Shown here piece by piece: positions 15,566-22,594 of a stretch of 35,793 nucleotides of DNA. The stretch is from Bhargavaea cecembensis (GTDB lineage Bacteria > Bacillota > Bacilli > Bacillales_A > Planococcaceae): contig NZ_LN651373.1 in the NCBI RefSeq assembly GCF_000826125.2, positions 37,343-73,135 on the forward strand. The letters run 5' to 3'. Position numbers and translations under genes: made by a program. Under the pieces are notes generated by a model, which ran no database searches, was not told the origin of the DNA, and worked only from the letters and a program-made list of their open reading frames with translations. Each line of letters starts with the position of its first letter. Position 1 is the stretch's first letter.

Positions 15566-16345
15566 ATGACCGATGACGTGAAGATCCGCATCCGCAACCT
15601 GACGAAAGTCTTTTATAAAAAAGGGGAAAGCATCACGGCGCTCGACGGGCTGTCGCTCGACATCCATGACGGTGAATTCGTCTGCCTCGTCGGACCGAGC
15701 GGATGCGGCAAGACGACACTGCTCCGCATTCTGGCCGACCTCGAACAGCCGAGCGCCGGCGAGTTCTCGATCCGTTCCGGCAAGGAAGACCGCCCGCTCC
15801 AGTCGATGGTGTTCCAGGAGCGGGGGGTCATCCCGTGGCTCACCGTCCGCAACAACGTGGCATTCGGCCTCCAGATGAGGAAACTGCCGGCGAACGTGAT
15901 CCGCGAACGGACCGACTATTACCTCGAGAAAACGGGACTGATGGCGTTCGCCGACCGGTTCCCGAAAGAACTGTCGGGGGGCATGAAGCAACGGGTGTCG
16001 ATCGCCCGGGCATTCGCGAACGATCCGGAAATCCTGCTCATGGACGAACCGTTCGCCGCGCTCGACGAGCAAAATAAATTCATTCTCCAAGAGGAGCTTC
16101 TCCAGATCTGGGCCGAAACGAAAAAGACGGTTTTATTCATCACCCACAGCATCGACGAGGCGCTCCTCCTGTCCGACCGGATCCTCCTCATGAGCGCGCA
16201 GCCCGGCCGGATCACCGACGAAGTCCGGGTGGACACACCGCGGCCGCGCACAATGGAAGCGATCCGCGCCGACCCGAAAGTGGCCGAACAGTTCGTCCAC
16301 GTGCTGAAGCATCTGCAGGATGAGGTTCAGCGGTCGAGGAAGTGA
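15566..16345 (+). CDS. ABC transporter ATP-binding protein, SsuB/TauB/NitT type
   Basis: This is the 259-residue ATPase subunit. Walker A is GPSGCGKTT (about residues 43-51), the Q-loop is VFQERG, the signature is LSGGMKQR, Walker B is ILLMDEPFAALD and the switch histidine is in FITHSIDEA. All catalytic positions are intact. GGAGGTGA at the end of the permease gene is its ribosome site. It energises uptake through the adjacent permease. Confidence 0.93.
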   Translation: MTDDVKIRIRNLTKVFYKKGESITALDGLSLDIHDGEFVCLVGPSGCGKTTLLRILADLEQPSAGEFSIRSGKEDRPLQSMVFQERGVIPWLTVRNNVAFGLQMRKLPANVIRERTDYYLEKTGLMAFADRFPKELSGGMKQRVSIARAFANDPEILLMDEPFAALDEQNKFILQEELLQIWAETKKTVLFITHSIDEALLLSDRILLMSAQPGRITDEVRVDTPRPRTMEAIRADPKVAEQFVHVLKHLQDEVQRSRK

Positions 16346-16381
16346 AGTTCGTAGTTAATCGCAATGAGAAGGAGGATATTA

Positions 16382-17473
16382 GTGGGGAAAGGGATTTGGA
16401 AATTCGGTTTTATCCTGTTTGCCGCAATGCTGCTTGTGCTCGGGGGATGCGCAAAGAAAGAACCGGCGGCCCCTGCGAAGCCGGCCGAAAAACCGGAGGA
16501 GGCCCCGTCCGGCGACCTGGCGCCGCTTGAGGAGCGGGTCACCGTCATGATCGCCGAAGACGGAGCGGCGTCCGGCGCCGGATTCTACATCGCCAAGGAA
16601 AAAGGCTATTTTGAGGACTACAACATTGACGTGAAGTTCGCCCAGTTCGCGAACAGCGACGAAATGCTCCCGGCGCTCGCGGCGGGCGAAGTGGACATCG
16701 CGGGCGGCGTGTCGACCGCCTCGTTCTTCAACGCGATCGCCCAGGGGATCGACGTCCGGATCATCGCCGACAAAGGCCACAACGTGCCGGGCAAGTCGTA
16801 CTTCACATTCGTCACCGGCGTGGACAGCGACATCAAGGACTACGCCGACATGAAAGGCAAGAAAATCGCCGTCTCGTCCCGCAACTCGATCGACAGTTAT
16901 ATCTTCGACATGATGATCGAGCACGCCGGACTCACGGAAGACGACGTCGAATTCGTGCTCATCGCCGACTTCGGCAGCATGCTCGGCGCGATCGACAACG
17001 GATCGGTCGACGCTGCGCTGAGCATCGAGCCGCTCATCACGCAAGGCGTGGAGAACGGCATGCACCAGCGATTCCTCGACGCGACCGACTACGCGCCGGA
17101 ATCCCAGATTGCGATGGTGCTCGGCTCACCGCAGTTCATGACGCAGGAGAAGGAAATCTCGCTCCGTTTCATGCTCGCCTACCTGAAGGGCCTGCGCGAC
17201 TACAACGACGCGTTCTTCAAGGACGACGGCAAAGACGAAGTGATCGACATCATGGTGAAGCACACCGCGCTGAAAGACCCGGAACTGTGGGAAAAGGTGT
17301 ACGTGACCGGGCTCGACCCGGACGGCAAGATGTTCGTCGAAGACATCCGGAAACAATTTGAGCATTATAAAGCCGCGGGCGCCATCTCCGGAGACATCGA
17401 TTTCGACACGGCGATCGACACCTCGATCACCGAAGAAGCGCTGAAAATCCTCGGGCCGTACGACGGCGGCTGA
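16382..17473 (+). CDS. ABC transporter substrate-binding lipoprotein, SsuA/NMT1 type
   Basis: This is the extracellular binding protein of the importer. A signal peptide with lipobox VLGGC is followed by a Pro/Ala/Glu linker, then a two-lobed NMT1/SsuA-type domain: AASGAGFYIAKEKGYFEDYNIDVKF, PALAAGEVDIAGG and MKGKKIAVSSRNSIDSYIFD. The start is GTG 16382, with AAGGAGG 7 nt upstream; an in-frame ATG at 16364 overlaps that ribosome site. The 363 residues are normal for the family. The ligand is unknown. An 8-bp inverted repeat (17478-17485 with 17501-17508) lies past the stop but lacks a T run. Confidence 0.9.
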   Translation: MGKGIWKFGFILFAAMLLVLGGCAKKEPAAPAKPAEKPEEAPSGDLAPLEERVTVMIAEDGAASGAGFYIAKEKGYFEDYNIDVKFAQFANSDEMLPALAAGEVDIAGGVSTASFFNAIAQGIDVRIIADKGHNVPGKSYFTFVTGVDSDIKDYADMKGKKIAVSSRNSIDSYIFDMMIEHAGLTEDDVEFVLIADFGSMLGAIDNGSVDAALSIEPLITQGVENGMHQRFLDATDYAPESQIAMVLGSPQFMTQEKEISLRFMLAYLKGLRDYNDAFFKDDGKDEVIDIMVKHTALKDPELWEKVYVTGLDPDGKMFVEDIRKQFEHYKAAGAISGDIDFDTAIDTSITEEALKILGPYDGG

Positions 17474-17499
17474 ATGGCCGGCTCATAACTGGAGTTTTC

Positions 17500-17528
17500 T
17501 TGAGCCGGACCGGAAGATAGGGTATAAT
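17500..17528 (+). promoter_or_regulatory. Promoter of the antisense (antitoxin) RNA
   Basis: TTGAGC (17500-17505), an exact 17-nt spacer and a perfect TATAAT (17523-17528). No gene of ordinary size lies downstream on this strand before the terminator at 17630-17678. Confidence 0.75.
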
Positions 17529-17547
17529 GGCATAAGAAAGATGGACT

Positions 17548-17582
17548 ACGAAATGAAAAGGACCGGATGCGCGAACATCCGG
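17548..17582 (-). terminator. Possible distal terminator of the toxin mRNA
   Basis: On the minus strand the 7-bp stem CCGGATG/CATCCGG (17563-17582) is followed by the T-rich tail TCCTTTTC. If used, it gives a toxin mRNA of about 270 nt overlapping the antisense RNA by more than 100 nt. Confidence 0.5.
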
Positions 17583-17629
17583 CCCGAACGCAGCCTGTGC
17601 CCGGACGGGACGTCAGGCAAATAAGAGAC

Positions 17630-17678
17630 AATGGCCGTCCCATCCTTTTGGCCGAGGTGGGGACGGTCATTCTTTTTT
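17630..17678. terminator. Terminator of the antisense RNA, also spanning the toxin 3' end
   Basis: AATGGCCGTCCC (17630-17641) pairs with GGGACGGTCATT (17660-17671), closed by a further CC/GG, and six T follow on the plus strand. On the minus strand the tail is only moderately T-rich. The toxin stop codon lies inside the right arm. Confidence 0.8.
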
Positions 17679-17774
17679 GGAAATGACGACAATGAGCGTC
17701 ACGACAAGCGTCAGAAACCCGACGATCGAGCCGGCCAGCGAGATGGCCAACCCTGCCGCTTCGGCGATTGTCAT
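17667..17774 (-). CDS. Small hydrophobic peptide, Hol-Tox/BsrG/TxpA-like type I toxin (35 aa)
   Basis: The 35 residues read MTIAEAAGLA, then one membrane helix (about residues 10-31) and the charged end SKKE. This is the pattern of Firmicute putative holin-like toxins such as BsrG, BsrE and TxpA (M-T/S-x-x-E-A/S-L, a single helix, a short basic tail), which damage the membrane when freed from their antisense RNA. AAGGGGGTGA, nearly a perfect anti-16S match, sits 8 nt before the ATG; an upstream in-frame ATG at 17780 is too close to it. The ribosome site can pair with GGAGG's complement in a CCTCC-GGAA-GGGGG hairpin (17783-17796), as expected for a translation-limited toxin mRNA. Family membership is by pattern, not by search. 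Confidence 0.72.
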   Translation of the reverse strand: MTIAEAAGLAISLAGSIVGFLTLVVTLIVVISKKE

Positions 17775-17827
17775 AGGCATCACCCCCTTCCGGAGGATCC
17801 GCCCGCCCCGCACATGGCTGCCATCTT

Positions 17828-17856
17828 ATTATACCACAAATGAGAACGCATGTTCT
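17828..17856 (-). promoter_or_regulatory. Toxin promoter overlapped by a LexA (SOS) box
   Basis: On the minus strand an extended -10, TGGTATAAT, has its TATAAT at 17828-17833. The -35 position (17851-17856) reads AGAACA. The perfect palindrome AGAACGCATGTTCT (17843-17856) covers the -35 and part of the spacer. Its core fits the Gram-positive LexA consensus CGAACRNRYGTTYC at GAAC, RNRY and GTTC. LexA bound here would block the promoter, so the toxin should be induced by DNA damage. Confidence 0.7.
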
Positions 17857-18031
17857 TAATTTTAAGATCCGATAAAGTGATTTAAAGAGAAACCAGCCTC
17901 TGCATGCCGGGACTCCGCCGTCCGGTTGGCCGGATAAACCGCGGCTTGTCCGAAAAACCGGCCGCCGATGTGTGCCCGTCGGCAAAAACGGGAACACAAA
18001 AGGGAAGGAATACGACGGAGGAGGGACTTAC

Positions 18032-18634
18032 ATGAAAGTGAAATATGCATGGCCGGTCCTCATCGCCGGCACGCTCGTCCTTGGAGCGTGCGGAGAGACC
18101 ACCAACGAATCCACGGATGCCGAGCAGGCACCCGCGCTCGAAGAAGACGGCGCCGGGGCGTCTGCAGGAGATTCGGGGACAGATAACACAGCAACGGACG
18201 ACTCCGCCGCAGAAGACGCAGCCGTCGGCGGCAGCGACGGACCGGACGACCCGGTCAGCTCCGACGCCGCCGACGCAACCGGACAGGAAGAAATGCAGCA
18301 AAAGATGGACGAACTGAACTACACGGAATTCGAACTCGAAGTCGAATACGCGGAAGGCAAAGAATACGAAGCCGAAATCGAACGCAAGAGCGACAACACC
18401 GTAAAAGCCAAGGTCGAAGACGAACTGAACGGCGTGAAAAAGAACGGCCTCGACGCCTTCAACGACCTGTACCCGCTCGTGGAGCAGATGACCATCAGCT
18501 CCGGAACCGCAAAAGAAGACGCCATCCGCGAAGTCCTCTCCACCTTCAGCCTGCCCGACGACTACACTAAATTCGAGCTGGAGCTCCGCTTCAAGGACGA
18601 CGGCACGGAGTATGAGATCGAAGACCGGAAGTGA
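18032..18634 (+). CDS. YusW-like domain lipoprotein
   Basis: This is a 200-residue lipoprotein. The signal peptide ends in VLGAC, a long Asp/Ala/Ser/Gly-rich acidic linker (about 22-90) spans the wall, and a compact C-terminal domain (about 95-195) contains NYTEFELEVEYAEGKEYEAEIE and YTKFELELRFKDDGTEYEIE. The duplicated F-E-L-E-V/L-x-Y/F pattern is that of YusW-like domains; its function is unknown. ATG 18032 has GGAGGAGGG just upstream. It is monocistronic. R1 repeats lie between its stop and its terminator. Confidence 0.85.
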   Translation: MKVKYAWPVLIAGTLVLGACGETTNESTDAEQAPALEEDGAGASAGDSGTDNTATDDSAAEDAAVGGSDGPDDPVSSDAADATGQEEMQQKMDELNYTEFELEVEYAEGKEYEAEIERKSDNTVKAKVEDELNGVKKNGLDAFNDLYPLVEQMTISSGTAKEDAIREVLSTFSLPDDYTKFELELRFKDDGTEYEIEDRK

Positions 18635-18647
18635 CAGGATGAGTGAA

Positions 18648-18722
18648 TGACAACTTCGCTCCGTTGAGTGTTAACTTTCGGGTGACGGGCGTCAACTTCG
18701 AAAGAATGAGAGTCAACTTCGG
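18648..18722. repeat. 21-bp phased repeat array, motif R1 (4 copies)
   Basis: CAACTT cores fall at 18651, 18672, 18693 and 18714, exactly 21 bp apart, with GAGTGTTAACTTTC- and GAGAGTCAACTTC-like flanks. It is the same motif and orientation as the array at 2737. It lies between the YusW-like stop and the terminator, so it is transcribed as part of the 3' untranslated region. Confidence 0.85.
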
Positions 18723-18733
18723 AAATCACATCA

Positions 18734-18774
18734 AAAGCGATCCGCTGGGCAGGTTCCGGCGGATCGCTTTTTTT
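18734..18774 (+). terminator. Intrinsic terminator of the YusW-like gene
   Basis: A perfect 12-bp stem (18734-18745 with 18759-18770) is followed by TTTT. Confidence 0.92.
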
Positions 18775-18798
18775 ACGGCGAAGGGCGGTATTACTGTA

Positions 18799-18900
18799 GA
18801 GCGTTATCTTTATCCCGTAAAACGTTATCTTTATCCGGCACAGCGTTATCTTTATTTCCCGAAACGTTATCTTTATCCTGCGAAACGTTATCTATTTTCT
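18799..18900. repeat. 21-bp phased repeat array, motif R4 (5 copies)
   Basis: AAACGTTATCTTTATCC-like units have their core C at 18802, 18823, 18844, 18865 and 18886. It is the opposite orientation to the R4 pair at 14293. R4 shares AAACGTT and TATC with R2, so the two may be related. Confidence 0.88.
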
Positions 18901-19150
18901 TTTCGAGCGACTGACCATTGAATGTTCTGCAGAAAGGGGTGTGAAGCCACCCGAAGCCGCGGGAAGAGATCTCCTGAAAGAGTCCAGCCAAGAGAAGGAT
19001 TGATGGTCAAGTATAAAGTGATCCAGGGTCTTGAACGGCCAGTGGGTGGCTGTTCCCTTTGAAGCGGTAGCAAACAGACGCGAGTGAGTGGCTTTCCGGT
19101 GTGAGTGAGTACCTTTTCACTTATCACCCCAGCGGGAAAGGAGTCCATCT
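18901..19150. other. Gene-free stretch with no recognised content
   Basis: I see no gene, promoter pair or repeat here. The minus strand stays open as a frame of 86 codons (19148-18888), but it lacks a ribosome site, runs into the R4 array and has no recognisable domain. I leave it uncalled. Confidence 0.5.
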
Positions 19151-19153
19151 GAA

Positions 19154-19188
19154 AAAAGTCCGTCCCGAACGTTCCGGGACGGACTTTT
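19154..19188. terminator. Bidirectional-looking terminator of the pepT/EmrE-type operon
   Basis: A perfect 14-bp stem (19154-19167 with 19175-19188) has a short AACGTT-containing loop, with A run and T run on either side. It ends at the stop of the minus-strand exporter gene. Confidence 0.88.
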
Positions 19189-19189
19189 C

Positions 19190-20152
19190 TTATGCTTCTA
19201 CCGTCGCTTTCAGCTTTGCGAGCATCGTCTGGAAGCTGTGGAGCGACATGCCGATGATGATGACGGCGATGCCGCCGAGCGCGATCGGTCCCGGGAGCGG
19301 GAGCGAGAGGAGGATCATTTCGCCGGCGAGGGCGAAGACGATTTCAAGTGACTGTGTCGCTTCAACGGCGGCGAGCCGGCCTTGGTCATGGCGCGCCAGG
19401 TCGGTCGCCATGAAGAACAGGGTCGTCGCAACGACACCCGACGAGACGGCGACGATGAACGACTGGACGACCTGGCCCCACGACGGCCAGCCGACGGTCA
19501 CGACCGCCACCACCGCCAGGACAATCCAGAACGGCAGCGAAGCGAGTGTCATCGCAAGCACGCGCTGAAATGTATCGAGCCGGCCGCCGAGCGCTTCCAT
19601 CATCTTCCGGTTGCCGAGCGGGTAGGCGAATGCAGCCACGACGATCGGCAAGATTCCGAGAAGGATCGTCTTCCCGCCGACCGTGCCGGCGTGCGGGAGC
19701 TGGATGAGCACAACACCGAGCAGGATGATCAGCGAGATGCCGAGCGAGATGAGCGGAATTTTATGGCGCACCACCCGCTCACGGCCCCCCTCCTTCACGG
19801 CGAACGTGAACAGCGGGGCGAGCAGCACGCCCGCCACAATTGTCAGCTGCCATGTGCCCGCGACAAGCCACCCCGGGCTGAACGCCGCCGCAAACGTCAG
19901 GGGTGCATAGAACAGCACGAACGCGAAGAAGCTCCAGACGAGAAACGGGCCGGGGATGCGCTTCATTTCCGAAATCGAACCTTTGATCCCGCGCCGGGCG
20001 GCGACGATGAGAAGCAGGAACGGCACCATGAAGAGAAAGCGGAGCGACGCGCTCCACATCCAGCTGCCGCCGTCTAGCTCCATCGACCGGTTCAGCACGA
20101 ACGTCACGGCGAAGAACAGCGAGGCGAGGACGCCGAGTGCGATCTCTTTCAT
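19190..20152 (-). CDS. EmrE-type multidrug resistance efflux transporter family protein (DMT superfamily)
   Basis: This 320-residue polytopic protein has about ten hydrophobic segments and the DMT-superfamily two-repeat plan. The N-terminus LASLFFAVTFVLNRSMELDGGSW and the internal LLGILPIVVAAFAYPLGNRKMME and AAVEATQSLEIVFAL stretches are typical of the multidrug resistance efflux transporter family of Bacillales. Despite the name, substrates are uncertain. AAGGAGGG lies 10 nt before the ATG. It follows pepT by 15 nt on the same strand and probably shares its transcript. Confidence 0.85.
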   Translation of the reverse strand: MKEIALGVLASLFFAVTFVLNRSMELDGGSWMWSASLRFLFMVPFLLLIVAARRGIKGSISEMKRIPGPFLVWSFFAFVLFYAPLTFAAAFSPGWLVAGTWQLTIVAGVLLAPLFTFAVKEGGRERVVRHKIPLISLGISLIILLGVVLIQLPHAGTVGGKTILLGILPIVVAAFAYPLGNRKMMEALGGRLDTFQRVLAMTLASLPFWIVLAVVAVVTVGWPSWGQVVQSFIVAVSSGVVATTLFFMATDLARHDQGRLAAVEATQSLEIVFALAGEMILLSLPLPGPIALGGIAVIIIGMSLHSFQTMLAKLKATVEA

Positions 20153-20167
20153 GGGAAAAGCCCTCCT

Positions 20168-21394
20168 TTACGCGCGTTCTTCGTACAGCTTCACCATTTC
20201 GATGATGACGTTCGCCGCTTTTTCCATGTCATCGGCGGAGATGAACTCATACTTGCCGTGATAGTTGTCGCCGCCCGTGAAGATGTTCGGCGTCGGCATG
20301 CCCATGAACGACAGCTGGGAGCCGTCCGTGCCGCCGCGGACCGGAATGATATTCGGCTTGATATCAAGCTTGCCGAATGCATCGGCCGCAATGTCGACGA
20401 TGTGCATGACCGGTTCGATCTTCTCGGCCATATTATAGTACTGGTCGTTCAGGTCAAGCTCGACGGCACCTTCGCCGTACTCGGCATTCAGTTTCGCCGC
20501 TGTTTCTTCCATCAGCTTCTTCTTCGCTTCGAACTTCTTGCGGTCGTGGTCGCGGATGATGTAGGACAGCGTCGTCTTCTCGACCGTGCCGTCGACGTAC
20601 ATGAGGTGAATGAAGCCCTCGTAGTCGTCCGTCTTCTGAGGAATCTCGTCTTCCGGCATCGCCGCCTGGAATTCATGCGCGATGAGGATCGCGTTCACCA
20701 TCTTATCTTTCGCGGAGCCCGGATGGATGTTCGTGCCGTGGAAGATAACCTTCGCGGCGGCCGCATTGAAGCTTTCATATTGGAGCTCGCCGAGCGGGCC
20801 GCCGTCCATCGTGTAGGCGAATTCCGCACCAAACGCCCCCACGTCGAACTTGTGCGGGCCACGGCCGATCTCCTCATCCGGCGTGAATGCGACGCGCAGC
20901 TTGCCGTGCTTGATCTCCGGATGTTCGGCCAAGTATTCCATCGCCGTCATGATCTCCGCGATGCCCGCCTTGTTGTCGGCACCGAGCAGCGTCGTGCCGT
21001 CGGTCGTGATGAGCGTGTGGCCGACATAGTTTTTCAGCTGCGGGAACACGGACTCTTCCATCACCGTATTTTCATTCAGCCGGATGTCGCCGCCCTCGTA
21101 GCTGTCAATCCGCTGCGGATTCACGTTCTTGCCCGTGTAGTCGGTCGCCGTGTCCACGTGCGCGAGAAAGCCGATCACCGGCACGTCCTTGTTCGTGTTT
21201 GCCAGCAGCGTCCCGAACAGATAGCCGTTGTCATCAAGCGTGATGTCGGTCAGGCCGACTTCCTTCATTTCCTTCTCAAGCACGTGAAGCAGGTCCCACT
21301 GTCCCGCAGTCGACGGCGTTGTCGTGCTTTCCTCATTCGACTGGGTATCAATCTTCGCATAGCGCACGAGGCGCTCGATCAGCTTTTCTTTCAT
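20168..21394 (-). CDS. pepT: Peptidase T (tripeptide aminopeptidase)
   Basis: PepT is a cytoplasmic M20B dizinc aminopeptidase that releases the N-terminal residue of tripeptides. The 408 residues match the family length. The metal/catalytic motifs are present: AHVDT (H79, D81), GADNKAG (bridging Asp), TPDEEIGRG (catalytic Glu pair), MDGG and the C-terminal [12 protein letters not shown] histidine. PIRGGTDGS-type [14 protein letters not shown] is diagnostic for PepT. GGGGG precedes the ATG on the minus strand. It leads a two-gene operon with the exporter. Confidence 0.95.
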   Translation of the reverse strand: MKEKLIERLVRYAKIDTQSNEESTTTPSTAGQWDLLHVLEKEMKEVGLTDITLDDNGYLFGTLLANTNKDVPVIGFLAHVDTATDYTGKNVNPQRIDSYEGGDIRLNENTVMEESVFPQLKNYVGHTLITTDGTTLLGADNKAGIAEIMTAMEYLAEHPEIKHGKLRVAFTPDEEIGRGPHKFDVGAFGAEFAYTMDGGPLGELQYESFNAAAAKVIFHGTNIHPGSAKDKMVNAILIAHEFQAAMPEDEIPQKTDDYEGFIHLMYVDGTVEKTTLSYIIRDHDRKKFEAKKKLMEETAAKLNAEYGEGAVELDLNDQYYNMAEKIEPVMHIVDIAADAFGKLDIKPNIIPVRGGTDGSQLSFMGMPTPNIFTGGDNYHGKYEFISADDMEKAANVIIEMVKLYEERA

Positions 21395-21481
21395 TTCAGG
21401 TGCCCCCTCGTTCTAAATGAATTCCGAATAGTACCATTCTAACAGAATGGCGGGGAGGAAGGAATGGCATGCCCCTCGGTC

Positions 21482-21583
21482 AAAACGTTGTGTATCTGCG
21501 GCGAAACGTTTTGTATCTCAGCAGAAACGTTGTGTATCTATGGCGAAACGTTTCGTATCTCAGCAAAAACGTTATGTAGCTGC
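21482..21583. repeat. 21-bp phased repeat array, motif R2 (5 copies)
   Basis: AAACGTTGTGTATCT-like units have their core C at 21486, 21507, 21528, 21549 and 21570. As in the 2.8-kb array, copies alternate between two variants, here GTGTATCT and TTGTATCT/TCGTATCT. It lies between the LysR gene end and the pepT start, both on the minus strand. No terminator is visible there. Confidence 0.88.
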
Positions 21584-21592
21584 CGTCCCCCC

Positions 21593-22474
21593 TCATTCCC
21601 CTTCCGTCACCGTCTCCAAAAATGCCCCAACCGCCGCGCGTTCGGCCATGAGCGGAGCGTGAAGCAGGGAGAAGGTCCGCTTTTGGGGCGGCAGTCCGGC
21701 GTCGAGCCGGACCAGATAACCTGCACCGAGTCCGTCTCGGGCGGCGTGAACCGAGATGGCGGCGATGCCGAGGCCGGCTTTCACTGCCTGGAGGACGCCG
21801 CCGTTGGACCGGATGATGAGCCGCTTCGGCGCCACGTGGCCGATTGATCGTAATAAATGATCGCTGTGTTCACGCGTGCCCGATCCTTCTTCCCGGGTGA
21901 TCCAGCGGGCGTTCTGGAGGTCCTCCGCAGTGACGGTCTGCCGGACGGCGAGCGGGTGGCCGGCGCCGGCGATGATGATCAGCTCGTCTTCCATGAACGG
22001 GACGGCAATCAGGCTGTCTTGCCGCACGGTGCCTTCGACGCATCCGACGTCACAGCGGAATTCATGGACCATCGACTCGACTTCCTCCGTGTTGGCGATG
22101 GCGATATCGAGTTCGAGTTTCGGGTGCGCCAGGAGCAGTGGGGCGAGAAGGCGGGGGAGGACGTATTCGCCGATCGTGTTGCTCGCGGCGATCATCAGCG
22201 TGCCGGTCAGCTCGCCGCTCTGGCGGATCATGTCTTCCTTCGTTTCCTCGGCGAGCGCGATGAGCTGCTTCGCCCGGTCATACAGCAGCCGTCCGGCCGG
22301 CGTGATGCGGAATTGTTTTTTCGTCCGGATGATGAGTTCCGTGCCGAATTCCTCCTCGAGCTGCTTGATGTGCAGGCTGACAGTCGGCTGGGCGAGGTTC
22401 AGCGCTTCGCCCGCTTTCGTGAAGTTTTTCAGTTCGACGACCGCGGCGTATGTGTGAAGCTGTTCGAGCAGCAT
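21593..22474 (-). CDS. LysR family transcriptional regulator
   Basis: This 293-residue LysR-type regulator has an N-terminal winged helix (1-60: FTKAGEALNLAQPTVSLHIKQLEEEFG) and a two-lobed inducer-binding domain. It is most like the CysB/CysL branch in its opening and in GCVEGTV. AGGAGG sits 9 nt before its ATG. It is divergent from the YeiH-type gene, with 120 bp between them; such adjacency normally means it activates that neighbour, as in the YeiE/YeiH pairing of enteric bacteria. Confidence 0.9.
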   Translation of the reverse strand: MLLEQLHTYAAVVELKNFTKAGEALNLAQPTVSLHIKQLEEEFGTELIIRTKKQFRITPAGRLLYDRAKQLIALAEETKEDMIRQSGELTGTLMIAASNTIGEYVLPRLLAPLLLAHPKLELDIAIANTEEVESMVHEFRCDVGCVEGTVRQDSLIAVPFMEDELIIIAGAGHPLAVRQTVTAEDLQNARWITREEGSGTREHSDHLLRSIGHVAPKRLIIRSNGGVLQAVKAGLGIAAISVHAARDGLGAGYLVRLDAGLPPQKRTFSLLHAPLMAERAAVGAFLETVTEGE

Positions 22475-22530
22475 GGGCGGCGTCCTCCTTTGTATCAGTT
22501 TTTATAATCGATTTTATCACGAAACCTCAT

Positions 22531-22559
22531 TTTACTGATGAATTAATCCCTTCTATAAT
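22531..22559 (+). promoter_or_regulatory. Promoter of the yeiH-like gene
   Basis: TTTACT (22531-22536), 17 nt, TATAAT (22554-22559). An imperfect inverted repeat (TTCTAT at 22551, ATAAGAA near 22566) and the dyad ATAATCGATTTTAT (22504-22517) are candidate LysR binding sites. Confidence 0.5.
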
Positions 22560-22594
22560 AAAACCATAAGAAGTTCAGGAAGGGGTCTTCATTC

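Larger units (their letters stand above)
17535..17678 (+). ncRNA. Candidate antisense RNA of a type I toxin-antitoxin module
   Basis: A transcript from the promoter at 17500-17528 would begin near 17535 and end in the T run at 17673-17678, about 144 nt. It is complementary to the 3' part of the toxin mRNA, including the toxin stop codon. The RatA/txpA and SR4/bsrG pairs of Bacillus subtilis have this tail-to-tail layout. Inside it CCGGATG (17563-17569) pairs with CATCCGG (17576-17582) as an exposed stem-loop suited to first contact. A 27-codon open frame begins at an ATG near 17542 but has no good ribosome site; I do not call it a gene. The RNA is inferred from promoter and terminator only. 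Confidence 0.65.

Noticed and set aside
17542-17625. 27-codon open frame in the antisense RNA (starts MDYEMKRTG)
   Set aside because: Weak ribosome site, no recognisable features and a length expected by chance; the RNA is better explained as antisense.
18888-19148. 86-codon minus-strand open frame in the gene-free stretch
   Set aside because: No ribosome site, no recognised domain, and it extends into the R4 repeat array.
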